This document shows positions 38,305 through 49,665 of a stretch of DNA of 64,000 nucleotides, in pieces. This DNA comes from Gymnogyps californianus (Eukaryota > Chordata > Aves > Accipitriformes > Cathartidae), in the NCBI RefSeq assembly GCF_018139145.2, contig NC_059500.1, positions 46,584,072-46,648,071 on the forward strand, written 5' to 3'. Within the stretch, counting starts at the first letter, position 1. Each line of letters begins with the position of its first letter. Made by a program: the position numbers and the translations under genes. The notes beneath the pieces were generated by a model. The model worked only from the letters and a program-made list of their open reading frames with translations, ran no database searches and had not been told where the DNA came from.

Positions 38305-41300
38305 CCTTTTAATAATGTACTAGTTCCCAGGATTAATTCTAATAGCTTTGGAAGGGCTCTTTGTGGTAACAGATATCTGAAGCGTTATCCCTGCAAGCCC
38401 GATTTCACGGTGAAGTTGACCACAAGATCTGTAATAAGTTACTGTCTGCGTATGTAGGCATGTTCTGGTATAAGGGATTTACGCTCCAGAGAAGTATCTT
38501 AATGTGGAGCTGTTGCAGAGCTGCTGATCCCACAGTTGCTCTGCTGGTCCATTGTGCCCTGAAAAGCAACACATAACTGACACCTGTAGCAGTGGAAGTG
38601 ACTGGATGAAGTGTGGGGCAATGCAGGTAGAAAACAATTGAAGAAAAGTACAAAAACATCTTTACTTCTTCGCTTCCATTAACTCATATCATTTCAAGTA
38701 TTGCATGTAGCAACAGCAGATACACTTGTCAGAGGAATTTGTGATATCTGCAGATGTCAGATACATAGGACACTTCAGACACATATGAAACTTACGACCA
38801 AAGCAGGTGGAGGTCCCCTGAAAATCTTAGAAATCAGCTTGCCAACTATAAGATCAAATAGATGAAAAGCATTAACCAAATAAATTCCATCACTTGGTTT
38901 CTTCATGCACAATTAGGTTGCAATGTAAAGTCTTTTAATTCACAGTGCAGACCTCTGCCATGGGCCAGCACTAATGTGGAACAAAATATTCCTGCCTCTC
39001 ACTGGCTTAAGCAGTTTGCTAGTTTATGCAGGGATGCTGAGGAATTGCAGTCAGAAGTTTTATTCCTGGCTTTGTTTACAGATACAATATGATGAATTGC
39101 TTACAGAGCAAAGAAAAGGGTGTAGAATTTGCATATTTATTCTGAAAGTTGTCGTTATTAAGCTGTGGATATTCTAGTAGAGGTATTCCTTCTAGTCTCA
39201 GATTTGCAATTTAACCTCTTGGGACCTCTTCAGTAGAACGAGAATAGTAGTATTTTCTTACATCCAACAGTATGACTTGAAGACTGTAGACATTAAAGAC
39301 TGTAAAGTCTTAAAGACTGTAGACATTATAGTAAAAGGTGGTGAAATGCAAGCAGGTGGGAAAGCAAATTTGCAGGGTTTAGTTAATAACTTTTTTCCTT
39401 TGCTCAAAAAACAGATGACAGACTACTTCACCTGTGTCCATCTCATCCGAAGCTCTTCTTTATGCTTATTGTATAGATAACATGGTGTAGCCAGTACACA
39501 GTGAGCTTTCTCAAGTACAAGCATGTTCACTGTAGGTGGTACATTTGGAATTTTCAGCAGCAAATTTCTAGCAAGCTTTACTCATTGTCTCCAAGCCTGT
39601 GTTTTCTAAGGCTAGTATCTTAGATAAATATGGATGGATTTTCCTAGGAACAGCACATGCATGGCCTAGCCAAAAATACTCATTGTGTCAGTATTCCAGT
39701 TCTCACTCTAAATCTTTTAAAAAATATTAAAAATTATAATATGTCAACTTTAGATAGCTATATATTCAACACTGATAACGGTTCATTAGTGAAACTTAAT
39801 AAATAAACCTGCAGCTTAAGTTAAGTTAATAGGAAGCAGTCATAAAGCATACCAAGAGTTTCTGATTTGTGTAAAGTAATATTGGGAGTGACACTAACTT
39901 CCTTTGCAATCAGAGGCCTTGTTCCCAAATTAGGATTAATTTTAGACTCCAAAAACATTAACAAAACCTTAAACTATGCTCATTATCCATACAGCTGCAC
40001 AAGAAGAATTAGTGTAAGGAATTATTTTCCAAGTCTCATCTTAAATATACTTATATCAGCTGGAAATATTTTGTTTTTGTAATTAACAAGGGTAAATTAA
40101 GGTGATATAAAACATTGTTAAAATGGTATAAGAAGCTGGCTGCAAAGATTTTTGCTTTTTTGTTTAAATACATTTACTTTTATGTCTTTCCAGTTAGATC
40201 AGTGCAATTGTAAGTAAAATAGTTGTTGATGAAGCAACACACCTGCTGACAACATCTAGAAAAATACCTAGTGATTTTCTGAGGTTTCCTGTTGACTTAC
40301 ATATTTCCTTCCAGTCTCCTTTTATGAAGACATGTGGATGTTTTCAGGTTTGAGTGTTTGTTTGATTGCTTTGGGGGTTTTGTATTTTCAATTAGAAATC
40401 TGTGTAGTGCATTGACTGTGAAAATGGCAAGATGACCTTTGTGTCGCAACTGATTTTTTTTTTGCAAGGATCTGAAAGTTTCTTGCATGGAGATGGAAAG
40501 AGATGGAAAAAGAAAGAGAAGGTGCCTCTGAGGCGCCTGCTGAGGTTATTTTCTAGTCAGCTGGGACCTGTAAGTATCCAGACAGCATTTCTTTGGCATG
40601 GGGCAGTATCATTTTGCAGGCCTAAACAGGAATATGGCATTATTAAGACTTTAGAGGACAGTGCATTGGCTGCGGCATGGGAATATGAACTGTCAGGGAC
40701 ATTATTTCCCCTGCAGCTCCCACGTTCAGGATTTGTCTTGCCATTATTTCCATAGGCAGTTTTTTGGCTCTCCAGGTATTACTCTCCCCACTAACCTTGG
40801 GTGTCTCCTCTGAGACACAGGTTGGTGTAGACAAAGGAATTGTGAAGACTGTATGTCCTGTGTTTTTCCTGTGTCTCCTCCCTCTGCTTTTCCCTGTGTA
40901 CAGCATCTGATTGCTCTGTCTTCGGGCTTAGAGTCACATTGATATGAAAGCATAACATACCCAACGTTTAGTACTTCAAACATGTTTCATTAGTTCCCAT
41001 ATGATATGACTGCTGTTTATAACCATGGCAATAATTGAGGCAAGGGAGAAACAGTCCACCATGGTTGTGCACTATGCCATATATATTAAGTGTGCTTGTG
41101 TTCACATACAGAAGGTTCAAAAAATGCATTTGCTCAGCAGAAGAGTGATGCTAAAGCAGGTAATTTGATGGTAAACAATGAGCACTGAAAAAAGGGCTGC
41201 ATGTCAGCACTTTTGCCAGAAAGATGTTTCTTCCACTGTCTGGTTGGATATATTGCTTGCATTATCTATATGCTGATATTGAACTGAAAAATGAGACATA

Positions 41301-44300
41301 TCTGGAGGAACTGCTGGGGAGATCAGCTGCTTCTCAACAGATGACCTAAGGCATGTGCCAGGTGTGTCCAGCCTCACACAGAAAACCACAGAGGGGCAGC
41401 CCCAAACCCACATTTATTCTTTCTTCTCCCCAAAGAAACAAGGTGTTTCTACTTTGTGGAGACAAAGTGGATTTAAGCCAGAGATGCCTGAAACACTGAA
41501 TGACCTGATGTAGGTTACTTTTTACTGCTCTCATCTGCTGGCAATGTTAATATGCAAGAGAGGGATAGTGTCCCAATCAAGAAGGAGGTGGTACTGGGAA
41601 TGTGGTTTATTCTGTTTGGTATTTTTAGTGATTGCCTTGGGAAGTTTCAAAGACTCCTTTATTTGTGCAAGAGCACAGTGTTACTTTACTGTTGTTAAAA
41701 GTTAAGTAGCTAAGGTTATTGAGATGCTGCAGAATCTAAGTTCCAGGATTGTGTTCTGTTCACTGAGACTGTTGCAGACTAGGAAGAGACAGTTTAATTA
41801 TTGTATTGAACCAGTAATTCCAAGTGTAAAAAATTAGCTAAATTAACCATTTTTACAAGCTGATTACAAGAATTTTTCTTGTATAAAAATACAGGCCTGA
41901 TTTTGTCCATCTCCTTCCCTCATGAAGTTGTATAATGCAGTAGTTCCTCTTACCATTTTGTTAGCCATGTTCCAAAAAGATTTGAAATTGGGCTTTAGTT
42001 TGTCCTTTTTTCTGTATGTCACGAGTGAAGTGATAAAACTGTCTAGTCTCATAGATTAAGAATTGGAAAAGTATAGGCAGATATTCAGTTCTTCCCAAGT
42101 GTTTATGCTACTCTATTCTTCAGGCTGCAAACAAAAAGCGATCAACTGCCCTCATGCATAAAATGATTGCCAGAATTACTTGGAGCACATCCTCCTTGTT
42201 CTATGACTTTCCATCCCTTCTACAGCCTCTTAACCAGCTTGAATTAGGTTAAAAAAAGATCTTTTTGCTTATGTGGCAGGGGAGCCTTGAAGTCTAAGCA
42301 GCCTCATATTCTTCAGTTTCAAAAGCAAACGAAGTAGTCCTTTTGATTAGGTATATCTAGGTAGTGATATACTGTTCCAAGGTAATACTGGCCTTGATGT
42401 TGCTGCTGAACAGGTTTAATTCCAATGCACAGGATCTAAACTCTACTGGGTTTGCTTGTGATTTGCTTTAATGAACGAGAACAACAATTGGATTACCCAC
42501 CTTAAGAAGGTTACTGTGCAGTTAATGTGAAAGGCTGTATGAAAAAAAAAAAAAATCTCAGCTGAAAGTTTTGCTGTTTGCTGGCTTTTGAAATATTTTA
42601 TTTCTTCTCACCAATGCCTTTTTCCCTCCAGAAGAGAGGGTGAATTAAAATTTTACCTAGGGTTAAAACATGTTAAGACATCAGTAAATAATTCTTTTTA
42701 TTTTTAATACATAAAACTATATACTTGGCTAAATATATTATTTGCTGGTTTTGTTTGCTGTTTCTCATTCTATGTCATATTTCATTGGCTCCATAAGACC
42801 TTCTATTCATTGTTTGTTTTGCCTTTGGTAGAAAATACAGAAAAAAGGTGTATTTGTTTTATACATTCATTTGCCCACTCACAAAAACAAAACTGTAAAA
42901 TGATAATTGATATTGTAAAAGCACAGTCATTTGCTGGGCTCATATCAGAACTTCACACTTGTGACAAATTAGCTGCTTACTGCTAACAGCTAACAAATGT
43001 AGAGAGAGTGGCAAGGCAGCATCTCTGTTACCCACGCTGTTAAGTTTAAGATATGAGTGTCTGAGATGTGAAGTGTTCCATGTGTTTGTTTTAATGCTGT
43101 CATCTTTGATTTTATTTGTGAGAAATAGATGAGATGTTTTCAAGTTATTCTTTAAGTAACTTCCCATAATCATGCAAAAAGTTGGTAGCCTTGGGGACCT
43201 TGACTCAAGACAGCTTCCAGTCCTGTGCTGTAACCACATTACAACACTGTGATGCTCAGAAACAGGATCCTGTCTGTGATGTAACACCCAAGTCTTTGGC
43301 ATTTTTCCTGATATCTCACACTGAAGATTTGTGTAACTTGTTTTTCACATTTACTCTGTCATTTCTTTCTCCACTGTTAATATCCAAATATATCTCCTTT
43401 GTGAAATAGCTTTATTATTATTTTTCAGCTGTAGCAGATTGTGCTTTAAAGGCTAAAGATTGAGGTTTTCCTTGCTCATGCTTTTAACTTCTGACAGTTC
43501 CTTTATATCTCCTTTTTCAGATGTTCCTAGAACAACATCCCAACCTAGTGCCAGTTTGGAAAGTATTTTTCATCCTCCAGATTATTAAAGACTGTTTATA
43601 TATGAACAGGTCTAAAATATTATTTCTTCTGCACTACTTAAGACATTACTCTGGGATGCAATAAAATGCATTTCTGATAAAATGCATTTCTGATGATTGC
43701 TGTTAAAATATACATTTTCTCCAGCAGTTATTACATTGTGGTGTCTCAGATATCACATTTTCCTGTTTACAAATATATTCCAATGTAAGAGAGATCTTTG
43801 AAAACATTTGGAAATTTAACTAAAGAAGAGTTTTGCAAAAAATAAATGCCAACTCAGATATTTTCCTACAGATAACAATGGCTACCTAAAATTCCATTCT
43901 TCCTCTCCCCATAGAGGTTTGAAAATTATTTTAACATTTAAGGTTCCTTTAGTCCTATAATTTTCAAAGTCCATGAACTACATAGTTTAGTTCATGTTAC
44001 AGGTTCCATCCCTGGGATTCTACTCTAACTTATAATAAAGACTAAGTAATTTTTTTTCTTAATGCATTGTCTTTATGCATAGGGAATACATTTATTATGT
44101 AATCATGCTGAGAAAGGAAGTTGACGGTTATCAAAAATAGGCTGTTCAAGCACAGCCTATTAAAATGTCTATAACCTTATGTAAACTTTTAGACTATCTA
44201 TTCTAACCTTTTTACAGTTATTTAATATCTACTCTTACAATATGTGCAGCATAGAATTTGCAAAGGATGTGAACTTTTCTTCTTTTCTGTAGACATTTCC

Positions 44301-46919
44301 CTGGAGTAAAAAAAACCCGAACAGCTCCAAACAAACAAACAAAAAACCTCCCCCAAAACGCCCACTGTTTTCTTCATTTGTTTACAAACTAATTCCTATA
44401 CTGCGTATCTCTTAGAAAACCTCAGTAAATTACTAGTATGCCCAGATATGTTTGTGATGGGCTTGCATTGAAATACTCTGAAACTCTTTTTTCCTTAAGT
44501 TCCCATTCTGAAAAGACTCATTGGTGACAGGTTGAAATGGGCTGGACTATAATGTCAGTGTCATGAAATGCTGGAGGGCTTTAAATCCTCCAGTCCCCTG
44601 AGCTTTTTGGTTCTGAAATACTTGATGAACTCCAAAAGAGTAAAATACAGCAAAGTAATGCACGGTCAGAGTGTTTGTGAAATTCAAAGAATAGCTGTCA
44701 GAGATGGAGGCTCTGAAATGCAGAGCCAATTTACATGGCAGAGGCTTTTCAAATTACCAGCAGCTGTCTTCACTAACTCTGAATATTTCCTTACTCTAAA
44801 GGTTCAAAGGCGAGCTTAATTAACTTTTATCTTAAAGATGTTCCTGGTGCCTTATACCTTCTTCCTCTTCTGAAAGGCAAATTAAGAGTGATTATTGAAA
44901 GACAAATGTCTTATGTTTCAATTATGTCGTTGGGATGGGGAGTGATAGTTAATCACAGAACACGCACCTTTTCTGTTTCCATCATTGCCTGAAATACTGA
45001 GCCATTTCTGTCTCAGAAAAAATCTGTTACTGAAAAAAGTTACTTTGTGTAACAGATTAGTGTGTAGCTCTTAAAATTTCTCTTATCTTATACTTAGAGA
45101 GCCATCAAAAGACTGCACCTTTAGCATCCAGGTGCTCAAGCACTGTTCATGCATGCAGCAGAAAAAAGTAACATACACCTTTTCACAGAAGTGTATTTCT
45201 TCAACAATTTATTTCAAGTTCTCCATATAATAGTGAGGGCATCATAGGGCAAAATAATTATCTTTACTGAGGTCTTCCTGAGTAGGTCTTTGACACCTTA
45301 CTAACTTATTGTTAATGACAGACTGACAAATTTCCTCCTTAGAAAAAGAAAAGAAAATCAATCTTAATTGCCTGCATATTTTCTTTATTCTTTGTGTTCT
45401 GTCTCTCTCACATACAAAAATGAAAATAAATACGTTTCTGAAAAAATTGTACTTATTTGCCTGGAATGGAAAAATTAACTAAAGCAGTTAAAGCTAGGCA
45501 GAATCATAAAAGACAGTTTTATGGTGGAAAGTGCTGGCCAACTTTATAAGCATCTAAGTATAACTTGTTTTGAAGATAATGCCTGTGACATCTTATTTCT
45601 TTTACCTCATGGCCTCTTGAGCCTAAATCTGTCATTGAATAGCGATTTTTCATGTCTCTCCTCATGAGACAAACAAACAACAACAAAAAAGCTTTTTTTC
45701 TTTCCATTCCTTTTCTTGCTATTAGACTCCAGGTAGGAGACACATTTGTAGATGGGAAGAATGTCTCATAACCAAGCTTTCTTTCATGTTTCTATTCTGT
45801 GATACTACATCACCCTGACATTAACACAAAGGACAAGTGCAAAACCTTTTAGCTGAGTGTCTCTTCAAAGTGCCATTTAATAGCCTGGGAACTTATTTCC
45901 CTTCGACATAGGCTGGCAAAGGATCCAGTGAAATGAAGCATCGACCCTTAAAGTTTATCAAGATAGGCCTTTGTAGAAGTGCAGTCATGCTTTCTTCTAG
46001 GACTGCATCAACTTTTTAAACAAGTTGTATGTGATGCAGGCATCCCACAAAGACAGAAGATATTGTTGTGTTTGGATATATATACACTCACAAAAAATGC
46101 TAAATTGAAAGTGCCTCTTGTTTCACCTCTTGTTACTGGTTATACTGCCTCCATAAACTGTTTGTAGTTTGAAGTTTTCAGAATTTCATGCTCAGTACAA
46201 GTTTTCATAGCTTTAAAGCAGACTTAAATCAATTTCAGGCATCAGTTTCATCATATTTGTTTATCGGGTTAGTTAAGAAATTAGTGTAATGATTAATCAG
46301 AAGGCTTTTCTAATTTTAACTGCAGAATTCAGAGTCTATTCCAAACTGTAGACCTCAAGCAAAAATCCAGGCCAGGGAAAATTAAAAGCAGTGTGGAAAG
46401 AACATATTTTTTTTATATGCAGATTTTTTAGAAAGTCTTCACTTTCACAGCATAATTGAAATATTACTTAAAGGATAATAAGGATATAAAAGATAAAGTA
46501 TTAAAACAAATTGAGTTGCATATATGATTAGTTCACACAGTGGGAAACTGATTGTAAGAAGCGTAATTTTATACATATGACCTTGAAATGAATAAAACAA
46601 CTTTTAATTTTGTCATTTCCATTGTAAATGTAGAATGCAATTAACAGTAATCTTGGCAGAGAAGCAAGGGTTTAACATAAAAATCTGCTTACAAAATAAA
46701 TTTATAGCATTACTGGACTTAAAATATGATAAAAAGAAGGATTTGCCAATACGTAAGGACTAGTGAAGTATTCAGCAAAGTTGATTTAACTTGCATGTTG
46801 TAAAACTGTCCAAAGATCTAATTCTCTCTGGAATATGCTTTTTGCTATGAGAAGTTTACATGAAATTTCTTGCTGTGCTTTAATTCAATAAATATGTGTC
46901 ATGATAATTCCATACCAGT

Positions 46920-47440
46920 CCTTTAAAGCCTCGGCTACTTCTTACTGAAGTTAATCTACCACTGCGGCTACTTCCACTTCAACTGGAATTTAGGCTACAA
47001 TTTCATGTTGCTGTTAATCCCATGTTACTGTGGGCTGCTGCTGGGAGTGCAGTCACACTGTGACCCCCCCCACACCCACCACACATCCCCTCTGTTTCCC
47101 GTCTACAAACATTACCTGGCCCTGAGGTGACTGGGGTGTGTTTGGTGATCCGGTGGAAATCGAATCCTTTTGACGGTGCTCAGTGGATGTAGCTAACAAA
47201 GTCGCAGGTATCCATATACTCCACTGGGAACCATGGAGAAACTTGAGCTGTTTCTTCCATTCTTCTTCAGGCAGCCTCCCTCCTCCAGGTGTGGTTTCTG
47301 TCTGTCCCCTTTCTCTACTGAGAAACCTTCCTCCCATCACTGCTTCGCAAACTTAGTACCCAGGAGGGGTTTCTTGCCAATGCAGTCTCCCTCTGGGAAG
47401 CTGTGGCTCGGCCACATGCCTTTCAACAGGTAGGCAGTGA
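46920..47440. other. GC-richer intronic island of unknown nature
   Basis: About 520 bp with more G+C and more CpG than the surrounding intron, including C8 at about 47065 and the palindrome GTCACACTGTGAC. It is open on both strands: a 66-codon frame on + (47233-47433) and a 95-codon frame on - (47340-47053). I do not recognise either product. It could be an old mobile-element fragment, an exonised segment or a regulatory island. No terminal or direct repeats were found. Confidence 0.4.
47271..47429 (+). other. PCSK5: Candidate in-frame cassette exon (unproven)
   Basis: 159 bp between a strong-looking acceptor (TTTCTTCCATTCTTCTTCAG ending at 47270) and a donor CAG|GTAGGC. If spliced between the neighbouring PCSK5 exons, the phases fit exactly: AA+G restores Lys, 52 codons follow without a stop, and AG+G gives Arg before the catalytic-His codon. 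It would insert about 53 residues directly before HGTRC, probably destroying activity. No known convertase has such an insert as far as I recall. It may be chance. Confidence 0.25.
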
Positions 47441-49576
47441 TTTATTAATAAATTATACACACTGAGGTGATGCGTGTGGGTATTTGTACATTTCTAGGGT
47501 ATAGTCATCCATGCTTTGATATTTGAGTGATAACGCCTCTAAACCTATATGTGGCACCTAACAAAATCATAATAAGAAGGGAAGTTTGGGAATCGTGTGT
47601 CTTGTAAATAATTCTTAAGACAGGCATTTTCCTGTAAATATTAATGCATTTTAAAAAGACACTACTTCAAACAAACACAGAGCTAGAACACTATTTGAAA
47701 ATACTTGAAAATGAAGAAGGATCTTTTTAGAACTTGTTTTCATCTCTGATTCCTGAATTATTTACTTCAAACTTTTAAAAATAATTCTGTAATAGGATAA
47801 GACATGGGTTTATCAATTCAAGTTAAATAGGCTTTCTTCAAATGAAGAAAATTAGGCTTCATATGAAAAATAAACTTCAAATTCAGTCTTGAAAAATTCT
47901 TTGATCAATTTTCGCAACCAAATGATGAATTGTGAACAAATTAATAGGAAATTAGTTGAGATATACATATAATTGTGAAACCTTGATCCAGCTTCAGGAT
48001 TTATTAGCATCCAACTTGTCCCTTTGATTTTCTGAATAAAGATTACGCTTTTCTGATAGATTATATGTACCTTACTTATCTGATAAACTGAATGATCTCC
48101 TTTGAAATTCTAACAGGTTAGCATTGAACACTTATATTGCTTATTTTTTTGTTTCCTCTCTTTTTTTCCTAGTCCTGTTTTTTCTTGTTCTTGTTTTATA
48201 TTAATCCATTCCAAACAAGTTACCTTAGTGTTTCTCATCTAAGTGTCTCCAAAGGTTAAGGGAAAAAAGTTGCACTAGTAATAAGGAAACACGGAGTTAC
48301 TCTACCCAAAACAAGCTGTACCAAGAGAAGACAACTGTGATTCTGGTCTGTAATATGAGTGTCAACTTTAATTCAAAAACACCCGTGTTCTCCAGATGTC
48401 TATGTAAGCAGTCTGTCAACCACCACCAGCAGAAGAGTGCCTGTGTACACAACTGACCTCACTTAACCTCCGCTGAAGTGCTTGCCATGTTGTTATCTAT
48501 TTTTTGCCTTGACTTTTTAAAGTTATTTCTTTGTGGCTACCCAAGCCTTACATTATCTTTCTATCTCCGTCTCATCAACTCCCCATCTCTTTTTTGTCTG
48601 GTCTGAAACTCCGTATCTCCTCTCCACAGCAGCTCTCTAAAGTTCCCTGTCTGCTCCTTGTTGGTTGTGTCACATTTCTGCAATGGAGCTGCTTAACTGC
48701 ACAAGAATGAGGGCAAAACTTACTGGTAGAAAACACCCTGTTCACAAAAAGCAAGGACAGCTTTCCTACCATGGTGGCCATATGGATGACCAGTGTCACC
48801 TTGTAGAGAGCATGAATCAGGGCTAGGCAAGTCATCCCACTGTGGCTTTGCACAGAGGGGAAGGGGATGAGCAACCACTGGAGACTTTGTGTTTTCCTTC
48901 AGCAGTTTCTTAAGATTATACCCTTGCAGCCCAGCTCTGCTTCCAGGCACAGGGTATACCTCAGATGTGGAGGGTACTTCAGCTGTTTTTTCTGCTCCCA
49001 GAAAGGCAGCAGGCTTGCAGGGTTGGCCCAAGGCATGACCAGGACATGCCTATACAGAAGCTTTGAGCATACTTGGCATATAGCCAGTCTTCGGCTTGCC
49101 TCTAAATAGTAGTGTGGGCATTGGCACAATCTCATCGTTCTCATGGAAAAGTGTGGTACACGCTGTGCCTGCTGGAGGTTATATGGAGATCTACATACTA
49201 GCAACATGAGTAGTTGTGGGAGAATGCAGGACAAAAATTCTGTCTGTAATGTAAGATTTGATTCAAAATCAGGAACTGGTGTCCAAGACTTCTTTCTGTT
49301 GCTATGGATTATGTATCATTGTTGTATGTCTTTGTTACAAACTGTGCATGTTTCCAGTAGCTAGAAAGCCTACCTTGAAGAGTTTAATATGATTGTGATA
49401 ATGATGTTAAAATGTGTTTGGAAGAATATTGTAACATGGGTATAAATTACTACGAGGGATTAAGTAGTGCAGGAGATTGTGGATAGTTGTGCTTTTAGCA
49501 CCTGAGGATGAGCAAAGTCCAAGCCTTTGATCCCAACAGTCTGTGCTTACTTGGAAAAATGTTTGTCTGACTGCAG

Positions 49577-49665
49577 GCATGGAACCCGTTGTGCTGGAGA
49601 AGTGGCAGCCACGGCAAACAACTCACACTGCACAGTAGGAATCGCCTTTAATGCCAAGATTGGAG
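49577..49665 (+). CDS. PCSK5: PCSK5 exon: catalytic His region
   Basis: An 89-bp exon entered in phase 2 and left in phase 1 (acceptor GACTGCAG, donor GTATGT). It encodes the end of the Lys codon, then [18 protein letters not shown] and [11 protein letters not shown]. His in HGTRC (codon 49578-49580) is the charge-relay His of the S8 family. NNS (49617-49625) is a potential N-glycosylation sequon. [11 protein letters not shown], completed by the next exon, is PCSK5-like (PCSK6 has AYNAKIGGIRM). The catalytic Asp and His are encoded more than 24 kb apart. Confidence 0.95.

Larger units (their letters stand above)
27631..49576 (+). other. PCSK5: PCSK5 intron, 21.9 kb
   Basis: Phase-2 intron, GTAAGG to CTGCAG. 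Mostly AT-rich unique sequence. Minor items: T16 at 28046-28061, short (CA)n near 29020-29032, a 33-bp unit repeated about 1.5 times at 39280-39328, A14 at 42542-42555, and a perfect 16-bp tandem duplication at 43661-43692. Larger items (LTR at about 37810, GC-richer island at about 46920-47440) are listed separately. Scattered 60-120 codon open frames, such as 30215-30580 (+) and 33311-33628 (-), carry no recognisable domain. Confidence 0.85.

Noticed and set aside
40801..40818. Small perfect hairpin GTGTCTCCTCTGAGACAC
   Set aside because: Only 7-bp arms, no flanking duplication; common by chance.
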